Counted from the first letter of the stretch, positions 17,731-27,453 are shown. The stretch is 64,000 nucleotides of DNA from Pricia antarctica (GCF_900101815.1 NZ_FNAO01000001.1:124001-188000); one strand, 5' to 3'. Numbers and translations are program-made. Notes: generated by a model not told the origin, from the letters alone.

Positions 17731-18678
17731 ATGAAACAATTCCTCTTTTCGCTACTTTTTCTTCCGAGCGTCATGCTTGGGCAAAAAATAGATCATTTGG
17801 CATCGTTTCGCGACCTCAACACCGATTCCTATTTTCGATCCAATTATGACAACGACTTTTTTGCCGCTGCCGACAAGGATTATACGCAAGGCTATAACTT
17901 TGAACTGGTAGCTCCCGTTCTCAAAAAAAATCCGCTCAACGTTTTGCTTTTGGCCCCAAAAGAAAGTGTTTCCAAATATGGGCTTTCCATTGAACATATT
18001 GGTTTTACGCCACAACAATATCAACTCCCGGACATTCAATTCGAAGACCGGCCGTTTGCCGCAGCAATCGTACTTAAGAGTTTTCTTGTGGCGACGGATA
18101 ATGTTCAAAAATCTAGAATAACATCTTCGTTGAGCATCGGCCTGATCGGTCCCGGCGCCTTTGGTAAGGAAATGCAGACGGGCATCCATAAGCTCACCGG
18201 CAACAAGATTCCTTTGGGCTGGCGGCATCAGATTAAAAACGATGTGGTGCTCAACTATCGTTTGGGCTATGAAAAAAGGCTATGGTCCTATAACGATCTA
18301 TTTTCGTTACAAGCCCATGCGAACGCGCAGTTGGGCACCTTGTTCACACATGTATCCGCTGGGGCAAACAGCACTGTTGGACTTATCGACTCCCCATTTA
18401 CCGGAGACAAAAAAGGTTTTCGACTCTATTTATATGCACAGCCTACGTTAAAATTCGTAGGCTATGATGCGACCTTGCAAGGTGGTCTTTTTAATAGGGA
18501 CAGCCCTTATACCATTTCCGCAGCTGCCGTGGAACGGTTTACGGCCCAATTCGATTTTGGCGTAGTACTTAAAACACGCACCCTGTACTTCGAATATACC
18601 CGCTCTTTAATCACACGGGAATTTGAAACCGGACAAGCCTCGGCTTGGGGAGGCGTGAACATCGGGGTTACGTTTTAA
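17731..18678 (+). CDS. LpxR-like lipid A 3'-O-deacylase family outer-membrane protein
   Basis: The protein has 315 residues. Signal peptide 1-17 ends in MLGQ. The YDNDFFAAADKDYTQG block (~39-54) matches the DNDFF…YTxG hallmark of the LpxR/DUF2219 family, whose members are 12-strand barrels that remove the 3'-acyloxyacyl group from lipid A. A later segment (GIHKLTGNKIPLGWRHQI, ~155-172) fits the region holding the catalytic His and the GWxxQ motif. The C-terminus GGVNIGVTF ends in Phe, as barrels often do. It is the only plus-strand gene inside the permease island and shares its upstream region with unit 3. It converges on an outer-membrane gene remnant. Confidence 0.82.
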   Translation: MKQFLFSLLFLPSVMLGQKIDHLASFRDLNTDSYFRSNYDNDFFAAADKDYTQGYNFELVAPVLKKNPLNVLLLAPKESVSKYGLSIEHIGFTPQQYQLPDIQFEDRPFAAAIVLKSFLVATDNVQKSRITSSLSIGLIGPGAFGKEMQTGIHKLTGNKIPLGWRHQIKNDVVLNYRLGYEKRLWSYNDLFSLQAHANAQLGTLFTHVSAGANSTVGLIDSPFTGDKKGFRLYLYAQPTLKFVGYDATLQGGLFNRDSPYTISAAAVERFTAQFDFGVVLKTRTLYFEYTRSLITREFETGQASAWGGVNIGVTF

Positions 18679-18782
18679 CGATCGGGCGTTCTTCTTAGCA
18701 GGCTATTATTGAGAAGAATGCTTTCCATAGAAAATGGATAAGGTTAATGCATTTACATTTTTCTTTGGAACAGATCAATCTT

Positions 18783-18941
18783 CTATAGTAACCTATTTTT
18801 CTCATCTTCGGCACCGCCCTTTTTATCCGCAGACTTCAATTTGATGATTCCGAATTTGTAGGAAACTCTTAATCGGGTAACAATACTGTCAAAATCCAAA
18901 TCAATATCATAACTGTCAAAGATGCTGAAGATGGTTCTTTT
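18783..18941 (-). pseudogene. Remnant of an outer-membrane beta-barrel protein gene (C-terminal end)
   Basis: Reading the minus strand gives ~52 codons ending in TAG. They encode FSIFDSYDIDLDFDSI, then TRLRVSYKFGIIKLKSADKK and GGAEDEKNRLL. The final-strand pattern (LRVSYKFG) followed by a basic linker and a DEKNRL tail is what I remember from the C-termini of the Bacteroidota outer membrane beta-barrel family (PF14905 type). No start codon or upstream barrel exists; permease 4 ends 30 bp upstream. I read it as the stub of a deleted gene, possibly removed during rearrangement of the array. Confidence 0.5.
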
Positions 18942-18971
18942 GCCCCAGCACCTAGCAGGTTCGCAAACGTC

Positions 18972-21404
18972 TTACTCCGACCGTAGACTCTTTACCGGGT
19001 TCACAACTGCCGCTTTTATACTTTGATAGCTAACGGTCAACACTGCTACCCCTAAGGCCAATAAAGCCGCAACGGCAAAAATGCCCCATCCTATTTCCAT
19101 CCGATATGAAAAATCTTCGAGCCATTTGTTCATAACGTACCAGCCTACGGGTAGAGCGATGGCTATCGCGATGACGACCAGTTTAAGAAAATCCGTGGTA
19201 AGCCGGTAGGTTATTTGGCCGACACTAGCTCCCAGAACTTTGCGAACGCCGATTTCCTTGGTTCGTTTTTGGGCGTTAAAGGCGGCGAGACCTAACAATC
19301 CCAAGCAGGCTATTACGATGGATAGGATGGTAAAAAGGATAAAAATACTTCCCAATCGTTGTTCGGCTTCGTAGGTGCTGGTGAAAGAATCATCCATGAA
19401 GGAATAATTGAAGGGTTGGCCGGCTGCGATTTCGTTCCAAATAGCTTCGATATCTGCGATGGTGTTTTTAAAATCCCCCGCTTTTAGTTTTACTGCCAAG
19501 GTTCCTGTTGAAGGTCGCATAAAAAGGCCCAAGGCGCCTATATTCTTCCGTAAAGTTTGGTAGTGAAAATTTTTAACGACTCCTATCACGGTATAGAATA
19601 CCTTTTCCTCGAGATCGGTATCCTCTGTAATCCGCATCCCCAAGGCTTCATTGGGGGTAACGCCCATAACCGGAAGGGTCGCCTCGTTGATGATGACCGC
19701 CGTGGAATCGGCGATAAACCGTGGGTCAAAATTTCGTCCGGCAATAAGTTGCATGTCAAGGGTAGATAGATAATCGGCATCAACATCCCATTCCTGCATC
19801 TGAATGGCGTTCTCCTGATTCATGGCACTTTCCTCAAAGAAAGAACTGTCTGATCGGAAAGAGGGCGTAGGAAGAAAACCGCTCATTGTAGCATTTTCGA
19901 CTCCGCTTAATTTGAGCACCTCATCCTTAAAGGCCTTTGTCTGATTGCCCGCTGCATAGGTATCGTTGATAAGAAGAATTTGATTTTTGGTATACCCAAG
20001 GTCTTTGCCCTGAATAAATTGCAGCTGTTGAAAAACGACCAGAGTGGCCACGATCAAAAAGACCGAAATTGCGAATTGGAAGACCACCAACGTATTTCGG
20101 ATGCTTCCCCCACCAACTTTGGTCTGCCCGCCTCCTTTAAGGGTTTTCACGGGCATAAAGCGGGACATAAAAAATGCGGGGTAACTTCCGGAGAAAAGTC
20201 CCAATAAAACAGTTGCGGATATTAAAATTATCCAGAAAAAGGGATTTGCGAAGGGGATGGTAACGGACTTACCGGAAAGTTCATTGAAAAAAGGCAAAGC
20301 CAAAACAGCGATGACAACCGCCATAAGCAATGAAAGGAAAGAAACTAGGCCGGATTCCGTCAAGAATTGGCGTAGCAAATCGGCTTTATTGGACCCCAAA
20401 GTCTTACGAATGCCGACCTCCTTGGCCCTTTTGAGGGAATGCGCGGTAGAAAGGTTCATAAAGTTCACGCTGGCCAAAACGATCAAGAAAATCCCGATAA
20501 ACAACAAAATATATACGTTTTGAATGCTGCTGTTGGCACTAAGCTCTACATTGCGGTTCGAATACAGATGTATGTCGGTCAACGGCATGGTGTGATAGCG
20601 AATATAGTCTCCTGAAGCCGCGAACGTTTCCGCTGTCATCCCCGGAAAATACTTCTGTGCCCAGGGTAGCATATATTTTTCGAGCATCCCCTGTAAATTC
20701 ATATTAAAGTCTTCAATATTCGCACTGGGTATCAGTTTGACGAATGTGAAATAGTTCATACCACCCCAGTTTTCTTCCCGTGAGGCGACATTACCGGCCA
20801 TGGCCATAAAAACCGTATGATCCCTTAAAAAGGAATTTTCGGGAAGGTCGTTCATAACCCCAGTTACGGTGTAGGTATCGGTATTGTTCAGCAATAAGCT
20901 TTGGCCCAGCGCATTCTGAGTGCCGAAATATCTTTCCGCGGCTGCTTTCGTAAGCACCAAGGTGTTGGGTTCGGTCAGGGCGGTGTTGACATCGCCAACG
21001 AGAAGATGTATATCGAACACGTCAAAAAAGGTGGAATCGGCAAAGGTTACCTGCATTTCCTTGGTATTGTTCTCCGTGCCGGATTTTCGGATCAGCATAC
21101 TCCCCAGTTTCCGAAACCTAACGGTGTTTGCCACTTCTGAATAATCCCTTCGCAATGTCCCGGCCATGGGCGCGCCGGCTTCAGCGGCCATCGTTTCCGC
21201 TCCGCCAAACTTGATATCGGTATCTATTCGGTATATTCGGTCGGCATCGGAGAACATTTTATCGAAGCTCAGTTCGTCGTAGATGTATAGCGCTATTAAC
21301 AACCCGCCCGCCATTCCGACAGCTAATCCGAAGGTATTGAGAAAGGTCAGAAAGGGTTGCTTCTTTAGGCTTCTCCAGGCTATTTTTAGATGGTTTTTGA
21401 ACAT
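18972..21404 (-). CDS. ABC permease 4, duplicated FtsX/MacB type
   Basis: The protein has 810 residues. Coupling motifs are EVGIRKTLGSN (~329) and EIGVRKVLGAS near residue 717; the end is NPVKSLRSE. It is the second gene of unit 2, 236 bp after permease 5; the gap holds an R2 repeat. I see no separate promoter of the sigma-54 type in that gap. The first periplasmic domain carries the short motifs TGVMNDLPENS and PLTDIHLYS, which reappear with variations in permeases 5 and 7 and mark the shared MacB periplasmic core. Confidence 0.92.
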   Translation of the reverse strand: MFKNHLKIAWRSLKKQPFLTFLNTFGLAVGMAGGLLIALYIYDELSFDKMFSDADRIYRIDTDIKFGGAETMAAEAGAPMAGTLRRDYSEVANTVRFRKLGSMLIRKSGTENNTKEMQVTFADSTFFDVFDIHLLVGDVNTALTEPNTLVLTKAAAERYFGTQNALGQSLLLNNTDTYTVTGVMNDLPENSFLRDHTVFMAMAGNVASREENWGGMNYFTFVKLIPSANIEDFNMNLQGMLEKYMLPWAQKYFPGMTAETFAASGDYIRYHTMPLTDIHLYSNRNVELSANSSIQNVYILLFIGIFLIVLASVNFMNLSTAHSLKRAKEVGIRKTLGSNKADLLRQFLTESGLVSFLSLLMAVVIAVLALPFFNELSGKSVTIPFANPFFWIILISATVLLGLFSGSYPAFFMSRFMPVKTLKGGGQTKVGGGSIRNTLVVFQFAISVFLIVATLVVFQQLQFIQGKDLGYTKNQILLINDTYAAGNQTKAFKDEVLKLSGVENATMSGFLPTPSFRSDSSFFEESAMNQENAIQMQEWDVDADYLSTLDMQLIAGRNFDPRFIADSTAVIINEATLPVMGVTPNEALGMRITEDTDLEEKVFYTVIGVVKNFHYQTLRKNIGALGLFMRPSTGTLAVKLKAGDFKNTIADIEAIWNEIAAGQPFNYSFMDDSFTSTYEAEQRLGSIFILFTILSIVIACLGLLGLAAFNAQKRTKEIGVRKVLGASVGQITYRLTTDFLKLVVIAIAIALPVGWYVMNKWLEDFSYRMEIGWGIFAVAALLALGVAVLTVSYQSIKAAVVNPVKSLRSE

Positions 21405-21519
21405 AATTACATTCTTTTATCTTCTTTCCCGAACCTCGGCTATGCTCGGCATAAACTTCGGGGGGATTTTGTTAAACTTAATTTCTAAATTCCTTCGATT
21501 TTCAAGGCATTATTTCGCA

Positions 21520-21606
21520 GGCGGAACCTTTTAGGTTTGCTGCTAAATTGCGCATCAGAACTAAAGGGATTACTCGTGCCCTTCTCATACCTTGCAGGTC
21601 ACTCCT
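21520..21606. repeat. R2 repeat copy between permeases 4 and 5
   Basis: It contains GGAACCTTTTAGGTTTGC, then GGGATTACTCGTGCCC and the exact 18-bp core CTCATACCTTGCAGGTCA (21584-21601), which is shared without mismatch with 30914-30931. Confidence 0.6.
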
Positions 21607-21640
21607 GAGCCTCGACGATACCCTGCATATCGGGATTTTC

Positions 21641-24058
21641 TCACTCTGACCGCAAACTCTTAAGAGGCTGAATCAACGCCGCCCCCACCGATTGATAGCT
21701 TATGGTCAGAATGGCAATGCCCAAGGCAATACCGCCCGCGGCCAAGAATATTTCCCAGCCTATGTCGATGCGATATGCGAAATCTTCTAACCATCGGTTC
21801 ATTGCGTACCAGCCTATGGGGACAGCTATGGCGATGGAAATCAGGATCAATTTCATGAAATCTAAAGTCAACAACTGATAAATGCTCTTGAACGGGGCGC
21901 CAAGCACCAAACGGATGCTTATTTCCTTTTTACGCTGTTCGACCATAAAGGCGGACAGGGCAAAGAGGCCCAAGCAGGCAACGAAGATGGCGAACAGGGC
22001 AAAGCTGTTGAAGATGCTGCCCATTCGCTGTACATCGGCATGCATTTGGGTAAACTCTCGGTCCAAAAAACTATAGTTGATGGTTTGGTTCGGCACGTTT
22101 TTGTTCCAAACTGATGTAATAGCCTCCAGAGCCTGGTCAATATTTCCTTTTTCTAGTTTTACGGATACCGCTCCGATATCTTTACCTATGACCAAGGAAA
22201 GGGATGAAATATCCTCCTTCAAGGATTTAAAATGAAAATCCTTGACAACCCCGACTACGGTCAAAATTTGGCCATTGTTGTCCAATTCTTTTCCTACCGG
22301 GTCGGTCAATCCGAGCTCTTGCGCCATTTTGGAATTGATGATGATGGAATTGATCGAATCGGAAGCAAATTCCTTGGAGAAATCGCGACCTTCTTTCAAC
22401 TGTATGCCTAAGGTTTTGATATAATCGTAATCGACCCTCCAGATTTGGGCGGGAATACCCCTGCCCTCGTTGCCTTCATCAGCTCTTCTAAAGGTATTGC
22501 CGTTTCTACTGCCCCCGTCGATCGGCAAATAATTTGTAGCGGTAACTTCTTTTACCTGAGGTAATTGTAAGAGTTGTTCTTTGAAAGTGTCGCTACGATT
22601 TCCCAAAACTCCCGTACCTTCGAGAACTACGACATGCTCTTTATCGTACCCTAACTCCTTTTTGAGGATAAAGTCCATTTGACGGTAAATAATCAAGGTG
22701 CCAATAATCAATATCACGGAAGTGGTAAATTGAAAAATGACGAGGCCACTCCGAAGTTTTCCGCTTTTGCTGCCCACGCTAAGTTTGCCTTTCAAAACAT
22801 TAACAGGCCTAAATGCCGATAAATAAAACGCGGGATACAATCCTGCAACAACGCCGACCATTACCGAAGAAATAAAGAGTATAGGCAAAAACCACCAAGC
22901 GGCCCAAGGCATGGCGATGGACTTCGCTGCAATGGCATTGAACGAAGGCAGTAACGCCCAAGCCAATACAATGCCCAATACAAAAGAGATACTACTGAAA
23001 ACGACCGATTCGGTCAAAAACTGGGCGACGAGATTTCGTTTAAAAGCACCCACGGTCTTTCGCAGACCAACTTCCTTGGCCCGGTTGGCCGACTTTGCCG
23101 TGGAAAGGTTGATAAAATTGATAACGGCCAAGAGCAAGACAAATCCGGCAATGGCTGCAAACAACCAAACGAACCGGATGTCGCCGTGTTGTAGTCCGTC
23201 TGCCATTTTGATATCGGACCGCAAATGGATATCGGTTACCGGCTGCAACTTGTATTCAAATGTTTTTAGCACCTCTATAAAATCCGGGGCGCGACCACGG
23301 TCCAGTTGCGCGGGAATCAAATACTTTTCTACGATGGATTTCATTTTTTGTTCCAATTCCAAAACATTGGCGTTCGGGTCGACCAAAACGTAGGTAAAGT
23401 AGTTCTGGTTCGTCCAACTCCCATTGGGATCCTCTATCGGGAGCATAAAATCGAAGTCGAGATGCGAGTTCTTGGGCACATCCTTCATCACCCCCGTTAC
23501 CTTAAACGGTTTTGAGGCGTCATTATCCAAGATAATGGTCTGCCCCAATGCATTTCCGTTCTGAAAGAATTTTTCCGCCTTCGATTTAGAAATGACAATG
23601 CTTTGCGGATTGGTCAGCGCCGATTTCGGATTACCCTGTTCCAGATTGATTTCCAGAATATCGAAGGCCTCTTGGTCGGCAAGAATAAACCCATTCTCAA
23701 AAGTGTTCTGCGATTTTCCGGACAAGCGCATTCCCCGCTTACCGGCACCGAAAATCTCTATGGTATTTACCTTGCCCGCCTTAATTATTTCCGGGAAGTC
23801 GGTTTGGAGGGCGTCGGCAAAAGGCAATTGAAAATGCGTGCTTTTGAAAAGCTCGCCCTGGAAAGTCCCCTGCATCACCACCCTGTAGATTTGATCTTTA
23901 TTGGCGTAATGTTTATCGTAGCTGATTTCATTACGAATAAACAGGGCTATCAAAAGACAAGCGGCGATACCCACGGCAAAGCCCCCAATTTTGATGGCGG
24001 TAAAGAGTTTATCCTTTCTGATGCTTCGCCATGCGATTTTTAGATGGTTTTTGTACAT
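21641..24058 (-). CDS. ABC permease 5, duplicated FtsX/MacB type (first gene of unit 2)
   Basis: The protein has 805 residues. The first-half coupling motif is normal (EVGLRKTVGA, ~333). The second is altered to EISIRLVLGA (~712): the invariant Gly is Ser and the Lys is Leu. All six sister permeases keep EIG(I/V)RK there, so ATPase contact by this half may be weakened or use another partner. The C-terminus is QPLKSLRSE. The gene has its own sigma-54-like promoter and palindrome pair upstream (24130-24245) and heads the two-permease unit 2. The GIN-domain gene of unit 1 ends 222 bp upstream. Confidence 0.92.
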   Translation of the reverse strand: MYKNHLKIAWRSIRKDKLFTAIKIGGFAVGIAACLLIALFIRNEISYDKHYANKDQIYRVVMQGTFQGELFKSTHFQLPFADALQTDFPEIIKAGKVNTIEIFGAGKRGMRLSGKSQNTFENGFILADQEAFDILEINLEQGNPKSALTNPQSIVISKSKAEKFFQNGNALGQTIILDNDASKPFKVTGVMKDVPKNSHLDFDFMLPIEDPNGSWTNQNYFTYVLVDPNANVLELEQKMKSIVEKYLIPAQLDRGRAPDFIEVLKTFEYKLQPVTDIHLRSDIKMADGLQHGDIRFVWLFAAIAGFVLLLAVINFINLSTAKSANRAKEVGLRKTVGAFKRNLVAQFLTESVVFSSISFVLGIVLAWALLPSFNAIAAKSIAMPWAAWWFLPILFISSVMVGVVAGLYPAFYLSAFRPVNVLKGKLSVGSKSGKLRSGLVIFQFTTSVILIIGTLIIYRQMDFILKKELGYDKEHVVVLEGTGVLGNRSDTFKEQLLQLPQVKEVTATNYLPIDGGSRNGNTFRRADEGNEGRGIPAQIWRVDYDYIKTLGIQLKEGRDFSKEFASDSINSIIINSKMAQELGLTDPVGKELDNNGQILTVVGVVKDFHFKSLKEDISSLSLVIGKDIGAVSVKLEKGNIDQALEAITSVWNKNVPNQTINYSFLDREFTQMHADVQRMGSIFNSFALFAIFVACLGLFALSAFMVEQRKKEISIRLVLGAPFKSIYQLLTLDFMKLILISIAIAVPIGWYAMNRWLEDFAYRIDIGWEIFLAAGGIALGIAILTISYQSVGAALIQPLKSLRSE

Positions 24059-24129
24059 GATTTCTAGGGATTTCTTATTCTATTAGGAATATTTCACGAT
24101 TCACGGCAAAACAATGAGTCAGTAGCAAG

Positions 24130-24144
24130 TCGATTTCCATGCCA
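24130..24144 (-). promoter_or_regulatory. Sigma-54-like promoter of unit 2
   Basis: On the minus strand TGGCATGGAAATCGA is aligned with the copies at 17521 and 33786. Five bases further in there is a second register, TGGAAATCGACTTGC, with TGG-N8-TTGC and a perfect -12 box; either could be used. The permease 5 start is 55-70 bp downstream. Confidence 0.68.
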
Positions 24145-24206
24145 AACAATTAAACTTCTAAAATTCAGACAGTTATATTATACTCAAAATATTTTACAGT
24201 TTAAAG

Positions 24207-24245
24207 TGTAAAATATTTGGACAGCGCTTGTAAAAGATTTTGACA
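24207..24245. promoter_or_regulatory. Tandem 17-bp palindromes (predicted enhancer pair), unit 2
   Basis: TGTAAAATATTTGGACA (24207-24223) and TGTAAAAGATTTTGACA (24229-24245) start 22 bp apart. The near edge is 63 bp from the TGG of the promoter. A possible third, half-conserved site (ending AATATTTTACA) lies at 24182-24198. Confidence 0.7.
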
Positions 24246-24280
24246 TACTATCTTGCCTAATTTCGCTAATAAACTCTAAA

Positions 24281-25039
24281 TCACTGTATTTTACGAACTG
24301 TTGCCTCCCCTATAATTATACCTTTGTTGACCTTGGGATTTCCTTCATAAGTCACCGTGGCTTCTCCATAGGCGGTAACTTTTAGGTCGTCATTCACTTT
24401 CAGGCGATAACTACCTTCTCCGTAAGCAATTATCTTGGCAGACTTACTGTCAACACCCAAGGTGTTGATTTTGGTTTCTCCATAAGCCGTAATCTTATGT
24501 CGCCCGATGGTACCTTCCTTGATCTCGAGATAACTTGCGCCATATATGGTAGTCTTTAGACGACCTATATCCACGCTATTGAGATATACTTGAGATGCCC
24601 CATAAATTGTCAAGTTGAATTTATCTCCTTCCAAAGTGCTTTTGCAGACTATGTTTTCTTCGCCTCGTAAAGAGAGTTCTTCAACCTGTTTATAGGTCAC
24701 GGTCGCCTTTACCACCGTTCCGTTATATATGGATTTCCTTTGTTCGTAACCGTTTTGGTTGGGCTTCTCGCTTTTGGTCACATCCCGGGCACCATCTAGA
24801 TAGATGCGAAGGGTTTTACCGTTGACCTCGATGTTGATTTTATCTTCCGGTTCGGTACTACTTTCTAGGGACACACTTTCTGAATCGCCTTGTTGAAAAA
24901 CCACCTGTATATGTGGACTTACGATTACTTTATCAAAGGTATCGACATCTACGGTCTTTGCTTGGGCTAAACCGGTTTGTATGGCCAGTAGGACGAATAG
25001 GATTGTGGGAATGGTTTTAATTTTTGTTGTTGTTTTCAT
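24281..25039 (-). CDS. GIN-domain (DUF2807) secreted protein
   Basis: The protein has 252 residues. The signal peptide ends near residue 25 (GLAQA). The rest matches the 'putative auto-transporter adhesin, head GIN domain' family, a right-handed beta-helix of short turns. The turns are visible as repeated TIYGAS, TIYGAS, TAYGET, IAYGEG, TAYGEA and IIGEAT motifs roughly 20 residues apart (~144-250). Function in this family is unproven; binding to surface glycans or to sister proteins has been suggested. It starts 33 bp after permease 6 ends and so belongs to unit 1. Its presence argues that the transporter acts on the cell envelope. Confidence 0.85.
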   Translation of the reverse strand: MKTTTKIKTIPTILFVLLAIQTGLAQAKTVDVDTFDKVIVSPHIQVVFQQGDSESVSLESSTEPEDKINIEVNGKTLRIYLDGARDVTKSEKPNQNGYEQRKSIYNGTVVKATVTYKQVEELSLRGEENIVCKSTLEGDKFNLTIYGASQVYLNSVDIGRLKTTIYGASYLEIKEGTIGRHKITAYGETKINTLGVDSKSAKIIAYGEGSYRLKVNDDLKVTAYGEATVTYEGNPKVNKGIIIGEATVRKIQ

Positions 25040-25072
25040 GGTTCTCTTTTTTGTTTTTCAACTTCTTTTTTT

Positions 25073-27424
25073 TCACTCCGCTCGCAAACTTTTCACTGGA
25101 TTCGCATTCGCCGCTTTCAACGCCTGAAAACTTACGGTCAACAGCGCAATACCGACCGCGGCCAGACCGGCAAGGGCAAATACCCATAAATTGATTTCAA
25201 TATGATAGGAGAAACTTTCAAGCCAGCGGTGCATCGCCCACCAGGCGAAGGGTATGGCAATCAGAATGGCCACCAGTACCAGCCGCATAAAATCTTGTGA
25301 CAACAACCTTACGATTCCGGTTACGCTTGACCCCAAAACCTTTCGCACACCGATTTCCTTGCGACGCTGCTCAGCCGTGTAGGCGGAAAGGCCGAACAGG
25401 CCCAAACAAGAAATGATGATGGCGAGCAAAGCAAATATTAGGGAAAGGTTGCCGACGAGTTTTTCGCTTTGGAACCTGGCATTAAAGGCATCGTCAACAA
25501 ATTCATATTCAAAGGGAAAGGCGGGGTTGTAGGCATTCATTACCTCTTCCATAGCGGTAAGCGTCTTGGCCATTGCCACGCCGGGCTTGGTCCGCACGTA
25601 CATAAAACGGGCAAAATCGGGATTGTTAAAATACATTACGGGATCGCTGGTTCCATACATGTCTCCGTATAAATAATCCTTTACAACACCAATCACCGTG
25701 TAGGGTCTGTTTCGCGTGACCGTTTTACCTACGGCACTTCCTTTACCCATCAATTGGGCAAATGATTCCGAGATGAGAATATTGGTGCTGTCCCGGGCCA
25801 TATCATCGCTAAAGCCTCTGCCTTCCAGAATTTCCATCCCTGCGGTTTTGAGAAATTCGGAACTTACATATCTAAAGGATATAAGTACATCCTCGGTCTT
25901 GGCACCTCCTTGCCATTGGAGTCCTGAACCATTATTTCCGCCGGATAGGATTTCGGAATTGTTCAAGGCCACATTTTCAACCGTGCCCGAAGCAATCATA
26001 TCCGCTTTTATAGGATTGAAATTTTTGACCATATCCCCGTTAACGTCCATTTTAATAAGATTCTCCTTATCATAGCCCAGATTGCGGCTTTTGACGTGTT
26101 GAACTTGCTGATAGACAATAACAGTACTGATGATAAAGACTATGGATACCGTAAACTGTGCGACGACCAGCCCTTTTCGTATCACCGTGGCACTACTATC
26201 TTTGGATTTCGCACCTTTTACGGCATCCACAGGTTTGAACGAAGACAGGTAAAAGGCAGGATACCAGCCTGCGAGCAGTCCGCAGATCAAGGTAATGCCA
26301 AAAAGGGATGTAAAATGCACGGGGTCAAAAAACCGGAGCATCAACTGTTTTTCGATAAAGATGTTGAACTGCGGCAGTAAGATCAATAGTAGCAGGACAC
26401 TTACCACCGCTGCCAAGGCCGCCGTGATCAAAGCTTCCGCAAGAAACTGTGAAATCAATCTTCCTTTTCCGGAACCGAGGACTTTTCGCACGCCGACTTC
26501 TTTGGCTCTTTTTTCGCTTCTTGCCGTGGAAAGGTTCATAAAATTGATACAGGCAATCAATAGGATTATGATAGCTATAAGCGTAAATAATCGAACATAA
26601 GTGATTTGCCCGCCCACTATTTTCCCGTTCTCGAATTTAGACCATAGATGCCAGTCTTTTATGGAATGTAGAAATGCATAGGTATCGGATTGCTCGATTT
26701 TTGAGGGAATCATTTTCCGTATTTTAGCATCCACAGAGGCAACATCAGCTTCCGGCGAAAGTTCCACGAACGTATCCGCAAAATTGCTATCGTACGCTTT
26801 CATCCATTCGACACCCTTCGAGTAGCGTTCAAAGGGCACCAGCCATTCAAAGGTAAAGGTCACGGTTTCGGGAAGGTCGTCAACTACGCCCGTAACAGTA
26901 TAATTGTCCTCATTATTTACTCGGATAACCTGGTTCAGAACTTGAACGTTCTTACCAAAGAGGTCGGCGGCAGTTTGTTGGGTCAGTATGATAGCATCCG
27001 GTCTATTGAATGCCGTTTCTGCATTTCCTTCCTTAAAGTTGAGACTGAAAATCTCTAAAAAATCGGTATCGGCATATCTTCCCCTTCTATTTATGGCATT
27101 CTCTTTTTCCGTAAAAAGGAAATTCTCGCTCGAGGTTCTCGCCGATCTGATAATTTCGGGGATTTCGTTTTTTAGATCGGCTGCCAAAGGGCCGGGAGTG
27201 GAGTAAAACGTTCGCCATTCCCCTTCGTAATTTTGATTGGTGGGCAAATAGTAGACCGTCTCCTGTTTGGGAAAGACGCTATCAAAATTCATTTCGTCTT
27301 CTACCCACAATAATATCAAGCTGGCGCAAGTTATACCGATGGCCAGTCCGAAAATATTGAGGGCGCTGTAACCTTTGTTCTTCCAAAGGCTTCGCCAAGC
27401 GATTTTTAAATTGTTTTTGAACAT
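25073..27424 (-). CDS. ABC permease 6, duplicated FtsX/MacB type
   Basis: The protein has 783 residues, the shortest of the seven. Both coupling motifs are intact (EVGVRKVLGSG and EIGVRKVLGSS). The end is NPVKSLRAE. It begins only 29 bp after permease 7 ends and is followed after 33 bp by the GIN-domain gene, so these three are clearly cotranscribed. The N-terminal part (WRSLWKNKGYSALNIFGLAI) is typical. No repeat separates it from permease 7, in contrast to the other permease junctions. Confidence 0.92.
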   Translation of the reverse strand: MFKNNLKIAWRSLWKNKGYSALNIFGLAIGITCASLILLWVEDEMNFDSVFPKQETVYYLPTNQNYEGEWRTFYSTPGPLAADLKNEIPEIIRSARTSSENFLFTEKENAINRRGRYADTDFLEIFSLNFKEGNAETAFNRPDAIILTQQTAADLFGKNVQVLNQVIRVNNEDNYTVTGVVDDLPETVTFTFEWLVPFERYSKGVEWMKAYDSNFADTFVELSPEADVASVDAKIRKMIPSKIEQSDTYAFLHSIKDWHLWSKFENGKIVGGQITYVRLFTLIAIIILLIACINFMNLSTARSEKRAKEVGVRKVLGSGKGRLISQFLAEALITAALAAVVSVLLLLILLPQFNIFIEKQLMLRFFDPVHFTSLFGITLICGLLAGWYPAFYLSSFKPVDAVKGAKSKDSSATVIRKGLVVAQFTVSIVFIISTVIVYQQVQHVKSRNLGYDKENLIKMDVNGDMVKNFNPIKADMIASGTVENVALNNSEILSGGNNGSGLQWQGGAKTEDVLISFRYVSSEFLKTAGMEILEGRGFSDDMARDSTNILISESFAQLMGKGSAVGKTVTRNRPYTVIGVVKDYLYGDMYGTSDPVMYFNNPDFARFMYVRTKPGVAMAKTLTAMEEVMNAYNPAFPFEYEFVDDAFNARFQSEKLVGNLSLIFALLAIIISCLGLFGLSAYTAEQRRKEIGVRKVLGSSVTGIVRLLSQDFMRLVLVAILIAIPFAWWAMHRWLESFSYHIEINLWVFALAGLAAVGIALLTVSFQALKAANANPVKSLRAE

Positions 27425-27453
27425 ATTTGATGATTTCGATTGATGCTATTATT

